Assembly: GCA_027422505.1 (NCBI GenBank)
Contig: JAPQWV010000684.1
Location: 225,001 to 289,000, forward strand
Source of the DNA: Craterostigma plantagineum
Taxonomy: Eukaryota; Streptophyta; Magnoliopsida; Lamiales; Linderniaceae
Direction: 5' to 3'
DNA: 64,000 nt
Shown here: piece after piece, positions 1 through 9,374 of the stretch
Layout of the letters: each line of letters opens with the position of its first letter
How positions within the stretch are numbered: the stretch's first letter is position 1
Translations under genes and position numbers: made by a program
Notes under the pieces: generated by a model
What the model was told of the DNA's origin: nothing
Databases searched by the model: none
What the model saw: the letters and a program-made list of their open reading frames with translations, nothing else

Positions 1-1511
1 GATCGCGTTCGTGGGCCTGCCTGCGGTCGCCTCGTGTCCGATCAACTTTGGCTTCCTTCCGTGGCTCGGCTTCCCTCCGCTCGGGAGATCGTTGATATCG
101 TCCTGAGGGACGTTGGTATATCTCTCAGGGCGTCTGGCATTCACCCAGGGTGGTACCCTGTCCATCTCCCTTCTAAATTCTCTCCTGGGATGTTTGCAGG
201 ATGTGCTTCCTCCCTCTCCTTCTACGAATTCAGCCCGAGCCTCGGGGTTGGTTTCCACCAATTTCTCTAGTTCATCGTTCAGGTGGAGACAGCCTTCTGT
301 GGTATGACCATATTCGCGGTGAAATTCGCAATATTCTCCGGAGACGGGATTCCTCGGTCCGTCTCGACTCGAAAAAGGCCTTTTCAAGAAATACCGCCCT
401 TCACACATCTCCAACGCCCTTGCTTTGCTTATTTTCCATCGGGTATTGTTGGTGGGGGCATGTCTCGGCGCCTCCCGTCTGGGGTTATCTTCCTTAAGGT
501 TTTGTGGGCGAGTTAACTCGCGGGCGATATCCACCGTCCCAATCGCCTTCTTTTTATCTGCCTTTTTGAAGCCGTGCGCCTCTTCCACCCGCACGTATTT
601 TTCTACTCGGACTATCAGCTCTTCTACGGTGGTCGGATACTTCTTCACTAACGACCTGAAGAGATCTCCCTCTTTCAGCCCGTTATGAAAGGCTCCGATC
701 AGCAGATCGGGAGTGGCTGAAGGTACTTCCATCATGACCTTGTTAAACCTTTTCAAATAGTCTCGTAGATTCTCTTGATCGCCTTGTCGCATGTTTAACA
801 GGTTCACGGCAGAGCAGGGCCTCCTTCGACTGCTCGAGAACTGTCGGAGGAAAGAACGTGTAAAGTCTGTGAAGTTTCGGATCTCTCCGGCGGGTAGCAT
901 GGTAGACCACTGCTGGGCTCCCCGGGCTAGTGTGGTGGCGAAGACTCGGCATCGTCTCCTAACTGATACAGCGCAGCGTTACCTTCGAAGCTGGCTAGGT
1001 GGTCCTCGGGCGGGCCCGAGCCGTCGTATTTGCTCATGTCGGGAAAACGGAAGTTACTCGGCAAAGGGGCCTGAGAAACTTCATCCAAAAAGGGAGATCC
1101 CCTTTGCACGGGAAGGGGTACCTTTGGGATGGCTAATTCCTTCAGGGTTCGGATTTCGTCCTTCATACGCTCCCATTCGGCCATTTGTTCTGCCGTTCTC
1201 TTTCTTTTTTCTGCTCGAAGGGCGTCGATCTCTGCCCTCAACGTTCTCTCCTCGGCTTCTTTATCTTGCTCTTCAGCGTGTGGAACCTCTGCTTCCCTTC
1301 TCAATCGTTCGGCCTCCTCTTCTTCCGTTTCGTCACGTGGCGGTGAATTACAGCGGTTTTTTCGGGTCTTCTCTGCCCTCAACATCTCAACCTCAGCTCT
1401 TAACTTTCCAAATTCCGCATCGAATGATTCTCTCAGCCTTCTCTCAATCTCTTCCGCCGTGAGTACCTCTTCTGTCGGTGGTGAATGGGGGTCGTTTGCA
1501 GAATCCATCAT
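1..1511 (-). pseudogene. Tat-lineage Gypsy gag, copy B (partial, leaves window at base 1)
   Basis: Gag of a Ty3/Gypsy element read on the minus strand from an ATG at 1511. It opens with a Lys/Glu/Arg-rich stretch that should form coiled coil (about residues 20-130), followed by the start of the gag core. Compared with the other copies in the window, about 7 bp are missing near 950, which shifts the frame. The downstream part (the gag core with its RGAQQWF-type block, then the C-x2-H-x4-H-x4-C knuckle) continues in another frame to base 1, where the window cuts it. Gag proteins form the particle that packages element RNA in the cytoplasm. The start is chosen because it follows the primer-binding-type motif at 1532-1550, as in copy C. 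Identity as gag is firm; the Tat assignment rests on the sister copies. Confidence 0.85.
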
Positions 1512-1531
1512 GAATTTTTCTAGGAATATCG

Positions 1532-1550
1532 GTTCCCACAGACGGCGCCA
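1532..1550 (-). promoter_or_regulatory. Primer-binding-site motif of Tat copy B
   Basis: On the minus strand this reads TGGCGCCGTCTGTGGGA, the same motif that directly follows the 5' LTR in copy C. It begins with TGG, as expected for pairing with a tRNA 3' CCA end. In copy B the LTR that should precede it is absent. Which tRNA is used was not determined. Confidence 0.7.
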
Positions 1551-1555
1551 ATGAT
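1549..1555. other. Inversion junction between Tat copies B (minus) and A (plus)
   Basis: Minus-strand sequence (gag and primer site) meets plus-strand 3' internal sequence at CAATGAT. Both parental sequences contain this heptamer: the primer-site/LTR boundary of copy C (complement) and the 3' internal region at about 8512. The joint therefore lies in 7 bp of microhomology and has no LTR or target duplication around it. Confidence 0.75.
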
Positions 1556-1973
1556 AAAATAAAACACAAGAAATTCACGGCCTCGGTCCCCGGGCATAAG
1601 GAGTTCCTGAATGCCTCATACGAGAAGGGGTGAAAGCTTCTTGAACGCCAAGAGTTTTTTGCCATCGTGCCTCAGAAACCCCACTCATGCAGGAGAAAAC
1701 TCGCCGAACGGGCCTCGAAACTCTCGCCCGAGTCCCCTCGTTGCCGGGTCCTGGGCGAAGTTCCTCGGCTTCAGCTCGGAAATTAGCTAAGGACACTTTC
1801 AATCTAGCGATCTCCCGATCTTTTTCGCTTAGAAAGGTTGTCAATCGGGCGCAAGCGTCCTCGTAGTATTTGAGCAGAGCACATTGTCGAGTGTAACGCC
1901 GAAGCCCCTCGCAAGAGAGTGAATAAGACTAATGAAGGAGGTCAGGAAAGGATAAAGTAAGAGATGAACTAAA
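1556..1973 (+). mobile_element. Tat 3' internal fragment (upstream unit of copy A)
   Basis: Close match to 8516-8933: the part of a Tat element between the 58-bp repeats and the 3' LTR. It carries, on the minus strand at 1844-1575, the last exon of the second antisense gene (see 54455-55185), with a coiled-coil-like Leu/Glu/Arg segment. The rest of the antisense region is deleted, as in 8285-8933. Confidence 0.75.
1575..1844 (-). pseudogene. Remnant of Tat antisense gene 2, terminal exon
   Basis: An 89-codon frame antisense to the element. It matches the exon at 54913-55185: a heptad-like run of Glu, Arg, Lys and Leu (FLSEKDREIARLKVSLANF region), then a basic, Pro/Arg-rich tail. No family is recognised beyond the coiled-coil character. 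The first exon is missing because of the deletion that fuses internal sequence to LTR at 1974-1980, so the fragment cannot make the original product. A 3-bp length difference from the copy at 8808-8536 keeps the frame. Confidence 0.55.
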
Positions 1974-2289
1974 AGGTGAAAGACCAGCCCGACCCGAGAA
2001 AGCCAGAATAAGAGAAGGAAGTTGAAGAAAAAGAGCGAGAAAGGGAGAACGTGGACTGAGTGGAATGGCCACGATCCCACACGACGCCCGCGGAAAACGC
2101 GGGTGGGAGGAAGACTAGGTCATGGCAACGAAGTTTAGAGTCAATATAAAAGGTAACGGTGAGGTTATTCCCAGGGATGCACACAAAAACAAAAACCATT
2201 TTTCACTAAGCCTAGTACCTGTCTTACTCCTTTGAAAGCCAAAAACTAACTTAAGCATCGGAGGGGCGTCGCCGGCAACCACACCGGCC
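1974..2289 (+). repeat. Tat LTR truncated at both ends
   Basis: Equivalent to the LTR interior of copy C (about 48104-48420). The left joint is at AGGTGAA (1974-1980), a heptamer present in both LTR and internal DNA. The right joint at about 2289 jumps from LTR straight into gag codon ~65, with a few filler bases. It keeps the candidate TATA box at 2145-2153 (TATAAAAGG). It acts as the LTR shared between the 1556-1973 fragment and copy A. Confidence 0.8.
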
Positions 2290-4711
2290 CCCTATAGAAG
2301 AGGAGGCCGAACGATTGAGAAGGGAAGCAGAGGTTCCACACGCTGAAGAGCAAGATAAAGAAGCCGAGGAGAGAACGTTGAGGGCAGAGATCGACACCCT
2401 TCGAGCAGAAAAAAGAAAGAGAACGGCAGAACAAATGGCCGAATGGGAGCGTATGAAGGACGAAATCCGAACCCTGAAGGAATTAGCCATCCCAAAGGTA
2501 CCCCTTCCCGTGCAAAGGGGATCTCCCTTTTCGGATGAAGTTTCTCAGGCCCCTTTGCCGAGTAACTTCCGTTTTCCCGACATGAGCAAATACGACGGCT
2601 CGTGCCCGCCCGAGGACCACCTAGCCAGCTTCGAAGGTAACGCTGCGCTGTATCAGTTAGGAGACGAAATCAAATGCCGAGTCTTCGCCACCACACTAGC
2701 CCGGGGAGCCCAGCAGTGGTTTACCATGCTACCCGCCGGAGAGATCCGAAACTTCACAGACTTTACACGTTCTTTCCTCCGACAGTTCTCGAGCAGTCGA
2801 AGGAGGCCCTGCTCTGCCGTGAACCTGTTAAACATGCGACAAGGCGATCAAGAGAATCTACGAGACTATTTGAAAAGGTTTAACAAGGTCATGATGGAAG
2901 TACCTTCAGCCACTCCCGATCTGCTGATCGGAGCCTTTCATAACGGGCTGAAAGAGGGAGATCTCTTCAGGTCGTTAGTGAAGAAGTATCCGACCACCGT
3001 AGAAGAGCTGATAGTCCGAGTAGAAAAATACGTGCGGGTGGAAGAGGCGCACGGCTTCAAAAAGGCAGATAAAAAGAAGGCGATTGGGACGGTGGATATC
3101 GCCCGCGAGTTAACTCGCCCACAAAACCTTAAGGAAGATAACCCCAGACGGGAGGCGCCGAGACATGCCCCCACCAACAATACCCGATGGAAAATAAGCA
3201 AAGCAAGGGCGTTGGAGATGTGTGAAGGGCGGTATTTCTTGAAAAGGCCTTTTTCGAGTCGAGACGGACCGAGGAATCCCGTCTCCGGAGAATATTGCGA
3301 ATTTCACCGCAAATATGGTCATACCACAGAAGGCTGTCTCCACCTGAACGATGAACTAGAGAAATTGGTGGAAACCAACCCCGAGGCTCGGGCTGAATTC
3401 GTAGAAGGAGAGGGAGGAAGCACATCCCGCAAACATCCCAGGAGAGAATTTAGAAGGGAGATGGACAGGGTACCACCCTGGGTGAATGCCAGACGCCCTG
3501 AGAGATACCAACGGCCCTCAGGACGATATCAACGATCTCCCGAGCGGAGGGAAGCCGAGCCACGGAAGGAAGCCAAAGTTGATCGGACACAAGGCGACCG
3601 CAGGCAGGCCCACGAACGCGATCATACGCCGGAGAAACCTCATGTGCCACCTTGTCGGATCAACATGATATCAGGTGGACCTGCGATAGGGGATTCAAAT
3701 AGGGCCAGGAAAGCTGAGGCAAGGAAGTTGGAGAATTGGGAGATAACTCCGGGGAAAAAGCGGTCGGGACCAACCATATCGTTTGGGCCGGAGGACTTTT
3801 ATGGGGGAGACAACACCCATGAAGATGCCCTAGTCATTCGGGCAGAAATAGCCAATCACGATGTAGGGAGAGTGTTCGTCGATAATGGGAGCTCGGTGAA
3901 CATCATATTCAAGGAGACAATGAATCAAATGGAGTCAGGAGAGTATCACATGGATCTGGTGGAAACAGCTTTGTTCGGATTCACCGGACACGCCATTGAG
4001 GCTGTGGGACTCATTCGACTATCGCTGACCCTCGGATCGGGAAAATTGAAGAAAACTAGGATCACCTCTTTCCTGGTGGTTGATATGACCTCCTCTTACA
4101 ATGCTATATTAGGCCAACCGGCCTTAAGCTCTTTCGCTGCTGTAGCTTTAGCTTTACACCAAAAGATGAAATTCCCGGTTGGAGATCAAGTGGGGGAAGT
4201 GCTCGGGGACAGAAAGGTAGCGCGCAAGTGCTATGTGGAAGAGGTGAGGATTGAATTAAAATCCCTCAAGAGCCGCCGAAACAGTCATCCTCGCAACCAT
4301 GGAACTTCTTTCGTCATACACGCGGCTCAAGGGTTGACCCCAGAGGAAGAGATCGAAGAAGTCGTAGTTCGACCCCCGTCGGGCGTGGTCAAAATAGCCC
4401 GGGACTTACCTCCCGCGTTAAAAGAGGATCTCGTCATACAGCTGAAAAAGAATCAGGATGTGTTCGCATGGAGCGCGAATGAGCTAACAGTTATACCCCG
4501 AGAAGTGATGGAACACCGACTGAACATCTCCCACACCATCCGGCCCGTTTTCCAGAAGAAGAGACATTTAGGCGCCCAGAAGGATGCGATAGTAAAAGAA
4601 CAAGTAGGAGATCTCCTTAAAGCAGGATACATTCGAGAGATCCAATTCCCGACTTGGCTTTCAAACGTCGTTTTAGTTCCCAAGCCGGGGGGAAGTGGCG
4701 AATGTGCGTAG
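2290..4711 (+). pseudogene. Tat copy A gag-protease-RT N-terminus
   Basis: A long open frame, 2315 to 4711, missing the first ~65 gag codons because LTR is fused to gag at 2289. The order is: charged coiled coil (residues 1-60), gag core (about 105-250), a zinc-knuckle variant C-x2-H-x4-H-x4-C near residues 327-340, aspartic protease with D-N-G-S near residue 521, then the N-terminal part of reverse transcriptase. Gag packages RNA, protease matures the polyprotein and RT copies RNA to DNA, all in the virus-like particle. The frame breaks near 4690, where a run of 6 G replaces the 7 G found in copy D (58849-58855 region). Downstream domains follow in the next frames, so a single base separates this from an uninterrupted gag-pol. 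No independent start codon is retained. Confidence 0.9.
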
Positions 4712-5405
4712 ATTTCAGGGACTTAAACAAGGCATGCCCGAAAGACTGCTATCCCCTTCCACGGATCGATCAATTGGTGGATTCTACAGCCGAACATGAA
4801 CTGCTATGCTTCCTCGATGCCTTCCAGGGTTACCATCAAATTGGGTTGGCCGAGGAAGACCAGCCTAAAGTCAGTTTCATCACGTCGGAGGGAACCTTTT
4901 GCTACGTGGTTATGCCATTCGGGCTCAAAAATGCGGGAGCTACGTACCAAAGGCTGATGGACCGGGTGTTTAGAGACCAGATCGGAAGAAATGTGGAGGT
5001 TTATGTAGATGACATCTTGATAAAGTCCAAAACACAGAGCAGCTTTTCAGCAGACATCCGCGAGACCTTCTCCACGGCTCGAAGATATGGATTGAAGCTG
5101 AATCCAGCCAAGTGCACATTCGGGGTTAGATCGGGAAAGTTTCTGGGATACATGGTAACTAGATCGGGAATTGAAGCCAATCCCGATAAAGTAAAAGCCA
5201 TTACGGACATGACGTCCCCGAGGACTCTCAACGACGTCCAACGATTGACAGGAAGGATCACGGCATTATCTCGATTCATCTCGCGGTCGGCCGAGCGGAG
5301 CACGCCATTCTTCAAAGTGCTAAGGAAGGTTAAGGACTTTGAGTGGACACCCGACTGTGAGAAAGCCTTTCAAGAATTGAAGGAGTATTTAAAGGAGCTG
5401 CCGTG
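4690..5405 (+). pseudogene. Tat copy A reverse transcriptase core
   Basis: Continues RT after the 1-base loss near 4690. Visible blocks are the FRDLNKACPKD region, the FQGYHQI block, FGLKNAGATYQRLMD and the catalytic YVDDILIKS near 5000-5026, followed by the thumb and the start of the connection (LTGRITALSRFI). The frame is lost again near 5402, where copy D has one more base (A) in the codon after LKELP. All RT catalytic residues are present; only the frame is broken. RT makes the cDNA that integrates. Confidence 0.92.
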
Positions 5406-6701
5406 TTGAACAAGCCCAAGCTCGCAGAGGAACTCACAGTATATCTCTCTGCCACTCCTCGGGCGGTCAGCTCGGTTCTAGTTCGGGAAGAGGACAAGAT
5501 ACAGAAACCGATCTACTTCGTTAGCCACATCTTGAAGGGAGCAGAGGCCCGATATTCTTCTCAAGAAAGGCTGCTCCTAGCATTGGTAATCACGGCGCGA
5601 AAGCTGAGACCGTACTTCCTCTCCCATCCGATTGTGGTGTTAACGAATAGCCCGTTGGGAACGATCGTAACCCGACCGGATGTATCAGGAAGGTCGATCA
5701 AGTGGGTTACCGAGCTCGGCGAGTACGACATACAGTTTAGGCCTCGAGTGGCCGTTAAGGCCCAAGCCCTGGCAGACTTCATCGTCGAAATGGTGGACGA
5801 AGGACCTGCAGAGATGTGGAAGATCTACGTGGATGGGTCCTCTTGTCAGCAAGGAAACGGCGTGGGGCTGGTGATCGTCTCACCTTGGGGAGAGGAAACC
5901 AGTCTGGGGGTGAGGTTAGACTTCCGAGCATCCAACAACGAAACCGAGTATGAGGCGCTGCTGCTCGGGATGAGGACAGCCAGTAGAATGGGGTTAACCC
6001 GAGTAACCCTTTATTCTGACTCGCAGTTGGTAGTACAACAAATAGAGCAAAACTTCGTCATCAAAGAGGAAAGGCTGGCCGCATACGCCAAGATCTGCCG
6101 AGAGATGAAGGAAAAGTTTGAGGAATTCAAGTTAGTACTCATTAATAGGAGAGAGAATGAAAAGGCGGATCGAATTGCCAACTGGGCTAGTACACTAAAT
6201 CCGCCCGAGAAAGGAGTGAAGGTGGAAAGGGCCCCCCAAATCCACCAGATAGAGGGAAGAGAGAAGCTAAGTGCCGAGGATTCGCGATACGACCTCTATC
6301 GATACCTAGAAGAACAGGTTCTTCCCGATGATAAGATACAGGCCCGAGTCATCCAAAAAAGGGCAGGACGCTTCCTAATCATCGACGGGATTTTGTTCAA
6401 AAGATCCTACGCTGGCCCTCTTCTGAGATGCTTATCTAAAGAAGAATCTAAGGAAGTCTTAGTGGACATTCACGAAGGAAGCTGCGGAAGCCATATCGGG
6501 GGAATGGCGTTAGCGCGCAAGGCTATGCTGGCAGGCTTCTTCTGGCCAACCATGAAGACCGACTCGATCAAGATGGTGAGGGGCTGTCACAGATGCCAAA
6601 GACACGCGAATTTACAAAGAGCCCCCGCGGAGATGATGAAGGCAATCACGTCGGCATGTCCTTTTCGATCAATGGGGTTTGGATATCGTCGGGCCATTTG
6701 A
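5403..6701 (+). pseudogene. Tat copy A RNase H, archaeal-type RNase H and integrase zinc finger
   Basis: A 432-codon frame with three modules. First comes the retroviral-type RNase H attached to RT (residues ~1-90, with the KPIYFVSHILKGAEARY region). Second is an additional RNase H (about 135-265) with IYVDGSS, ETEYEALLLG, YSDSQLV and a late ...EKADRIANWAS segment. A second RNase H before integrase is the diagnostic trait of Tat elements. Third is the HHCC finger of integrase (about 350-405). The frame is lost near 6662, where one extra base is present compared with copy D. RNase H removes the RNA strand during reverse transcription. Confidence 0.9.
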
Positions 6702-7506
6702 GGGCAACGTTACACAGAGAAAGTTTCTCCTGGTAGCTGTCGATTACTTTTCTAAGTGGGTAGAAGCTGAGGCCTTGGTCCGCATCACTGAAGCGGCAGT
6801 CATCTCCTTCCTCCGGAAGAACATATTATGCCGATTCGGCGTCCCGAAGAAGTTTATAAGTGACAACGGGAGACAATTCAGCGGACGTAAGCTTAAGGAG
6901 TGGTGCACTAATTATGGAATCGAGCAAGTGTTTACCTCAGTGGCTCACCCTCAGAGCAACGGCCAGGAAGAGGTAACGAATCGAACTATTGTACAGGCAC
7001 TCAAGGTTAGGCTGGATGGGTTGAAGAGAGCCTGGTTTAACGAGCTACAGAGTGTGCTCTGGTCATATAGGACCACTCCTCGGGTCGGGACGGGAGAAAC
7101 CCCATTTAGCCTGGTATATGGGAGCGAAGCCGTTCTACCCGTCGAGATAGGACAAGGAAGCACGAGGGTAATGATGTACTCGGATGACAACAACCAGCTT
7201 AGGGCAGATGAGCTCGATTTAATCGAAGAAGGAAGGGAGAAAGCTGCGTTGAGGATGGCAGCATATCAAAGAAAGGTTACCCGAGCCTATAACCGCAAGG
7301 TATGTCTGAAGAGGTTCGAGGAAGGGGACCTCGTCATGAAGGAGATACAACACAAAGGGGAAAGAGGAAAGCTCGACCCGAAGTACGAGGGACCTTACAA
7401 GGTGACTCGGAAGATTGGAGAGGCCGCCTACTATCTGGAGGATATGGAGGGGAAAAAGTTGGAGAGACCACACAACGCTCGACATTTAAGGAAATACTAT
7501 CCTTGA
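6679..7506 (+). pseudogene. Tat copy A integrase catalytic core and C-terminus
   Basis: Integrase core: LDIVGPF with the first catalytic Asp, FISDNGRQFSG with the second, and HPQSNGQ-E-E-VTN carrying the Glu, i.e. a D,D-35-E enzyme that joins cDNA to chromosomal DNA. The C-terminal GPYKV...YYLEDMEGKKLERPHNARHLRKYYP stretch is the usual end of Tat pol. No chromodomain is seen. The stop at 7504-7506 matches the end in copy D. The three 1-bp indels noted in the entries above are the only breaks I found in this pol. Confidence 0.92.
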
Positions 7507-7708
7507 AAGACCGAGCACCTATCCTATTATGCTACACGATATTTGCTTTGCTTTTCAGTTCACATAATTCTGTTACTCGCTTTGCTTCTCGGTTCACGTA
7601 ATTCTATTTGGTTGTCCATTCTCGAACATATTATGGAAATGAAGATTGTCTATTTTTTTGCAAAAATAAGTCAAGACCTTGGACATAACGAGTTTGATTT
7701 CGCTGAAC

Positions 7709-8284
7709 GAAAATTCTCCATCGAGAAGATATCTCGATCAAGGCCTCGGACGAAAACGAGGTTAACGAAAATTCTCCATCGAGAAGATATCTCGATCAAG
7801 GCCTCGGACGAAAACGAGGTTAACGAAAATTCTCCATCGAGAAGATATCTCGATCAAGGCCTCGGACGAAAACGAGGTTAACGAAAATTCTCCATCGAGA
7901 AGATATCTCGATCAAGGCCTCGGAGGAAAACGAGGTTAACGAAAATTCTCCATCGAGAAGATATCTCGATCAAGGCCTCGGACGAAAACGAGGTTAACGA
8001 AAATTCTCCATCGAGAAGATATCTCGATCAAGGCCTCGGACGAAAACGAGGTTAACGAAAATTCTCCATCGAGAAGATATCTCGATCAAGGCCTTGGATG
8101 AAAACGAGGTTAACGAAAATTCTCCATCGAGAAGATATCTCGATCAAGGCCTCGGACGAAAACGAGGTTAACGAAAATTCTCCATCGAGAAGAAATCTCG
8201 ATCAAGGCCTTATATGAAAACAAGGTTAACCAAAAATCTCCATCGAGAAGAGATCTCGATCAAGACCTTGGGCGAAAACAAGGA
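7709..8284 (+). repeat. 58-bp tandem repeat, about 10 copies, in the Tat 3' region
   Basis: Repeat starts fall at 7709, 7767, 7825 and so on every 58 bases to 8173, with a degenerate tenth copy from 8231. Each unit holds the inverted repeat ATCGAGAagataTCTCGAT (7-bp arms, 5-base loop). Units differ mainly in the block after CCT (cggacg, cggagg, tggatg, tatatg, tgggcg). The array lies about 200 bp downstream of the integrase stop. Copy D has the same array with 7 units (55441-55841). Confidence 0.97.
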
Positions 8285-8933
8285 TCTCTCCAAAATACCA
8301 GGTAAAAGAATTTGGGCTAATAAATAACCTCGGCGCTAGGAAAACGGCTCGATTGAGACTTTAGTAATAACAAAAGATAACCCGCATGAAAGAGCAAAAT
8401 TAACACCATCCGTTACAAGGAAAAAGAAACGACCGGGAATGCTGAAGAATGAAAATGACAGAGAATAACAAATTCTCCCGATCCACAATATCGCTAGGAA
8501 AAAGACACGCAATGATAAAATAAAACACAAGAAATTCACGGCCTCGGTCCCCGGGCATAAGGAGTTCCTGAATGCCTCATACGAGAAGGGGTGAAAGCTT
8601 CTTGAACGCCAAGAGTTTTTTGCCATCGTGCCTCAGAAACCCCACTCATGCAAGGAGAAAAAACTCGCCGAACGGGCCTCGAAACTCTCGCCCGAGTCCC
8701 CTCGTTGCCGGGTCCTGGGCGAAGTTCCTCGGCTTCAGCTCGGAAATTAGCTAAGGACACTTTCAATCTAGCGATCTCCCGATCTTTTTCGCTTAGAAAG
8801 GTTGTCAATCGGGCGCAAGCGTCCTCGTAGTATTTGAGCAGAGCACATTGTCGAGTGTAACGCCGAAGCCCCTCGCAAGAGAGTGAATAAGACTAATGAA
8901 GGAGGTCAGGAAAGGATAAAGTAAGAGATGAAC
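8285..8933 (+). mobile_element. Tat copy A 3' internal region, antisense genes mostly deleted
   Basis: Matches 54780-55435 of copy D (opposite strand). On the minus strand, 8808-8536 is the terminal exon of antisense gene 2. Immediately after, at AGGTGAA (8934-8940), the sequence jumps into the LTR interior. This removes the first antisense gene, the first exon of the second, the polypurine tract and about 256 bp of LTR. Confidence 0.8.
8536..8808 (-). pseudogene. Remnant of Tat antisense gene 2, terminal exon (copy A)
   Basis: A 90-codon frame matching 54913-55185 in copy D. Its first half is a charged heptad-like segment likely to form coiled coil; its second half is basic. It has lost its first exon through the deletion ending at 8934. 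It is shown here because the frame is kept in three places (1575-1844, 8536-8808, 54913-55185), which argues that it was coding in the ancestor. The function is unknown. Confidence 0.5.
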
Positions 8934-9369
8934 TAAAAGGTGAAAGACCAGCCCGACCCGAGAAAGCCAGAATAAGAGAAGGAAGTTGAAGAAAAAGAGC
9001 GAGAAAGGGAGAACGTGGACTGAGTGGAATGGCCACGATCCCACACGACGCTCGCGGAAAACGCGGGTGGGAGGAAGACTAGGTCATGGCAACGAAGTTT
9101 AGAGTCAATATAAAAGGTAACGGTGAGGTTATTCCCAGGTATGCACACAAAAACAAAAACCATTTTTCACTAAGCCTAGTACCTGTCTTACTCCTTTGAA
9201 AGCCAAAAACTAACTTAAGCATCGGAGGGGCGTCGCCGGCAACCACACCGGCCCCCTCTAACGTGTTTTTCTGGTTTTTCGAGTCGTAGGTTTAAAGCGT
9301 TCGTTGACAGTTCGAAGAAGGCGCACAGCTCCGGTGTCAAGCCAAGGTCGTTTTCAGCAGAACACATCA
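8934..9369 (+). repeat. Truncated 3' LTR of Tat copy A
   Basis: Corresponds to the last ~430 bp of the 683-bp LTR at 47848-48530. It ends ...aacacatca, the same end as the LTR of copy C. Candidate TATA box TATAAAAGG at 9109-9117. The following five bases (9370-9374, gcttt) equal those preceding the LTR of copy C at 47843-47847. Confidence 0.9.
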
Positions 9370-9374
9370 GCTTT
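9370..9374. repeat. Right target-site duplication of the Tat insertion (gcttt)
   Basis: gcttt follows the Tat 3' LTR here and precedes the Tat 5' LTR at 47843-47847. Keeping one copy and joining 47847 to 9375 restores an uninterrupted codon series of a LINE reverse transcriptase (Gln-Thr-Ala-Phe-Ile-Pro-Gly-Arg). Confidence 0.9.

Noticed and set aside
34..688. Open plus-strand frames over the first 700 bases
   Set aside because: They are the antisense shadow of the minus-strand Tat gag; their sequences recur on the opposite strand opposite gag in copies A and C.
791..1462. A 223-codon plus-strand frame
   Set aside because: It overlaps gag copy B in antisense, without a known domain; its mirror occurs at 2653-2835 and 48620-48958 in other copies only as broken frames.
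1841..2199. Hydrophobic minus-strand frames (membrane-protein-like) in the LTR
   Set aside because: They lie in LTR sequence with a TATA box; the Phe/Ser/Leu richness results from the purine-rich opposite strand. Same for 8805-9163, 48011-48325 and 59825-60319.
7543..7881. A 112-codon frame across the 58-bp repeats
   Set aside because: 58 is not a multiple of 3, so the peptide repeat cannot persist; the frame is accidental.
7709..8284. CRISPR-like array
   Set aside because: Units are directly adjacent 58-bp tandem copies without unique spacers, inside a plant retrotransposon.
9370..9374. Explaining the split LINE-a as two unrelated LINE copies
   Set aside because: Two independent target duplications (5 bp and 10 bp) and an in-frame joint would all have to agree by chance; the Tekay LTR lengths also fit one copy.
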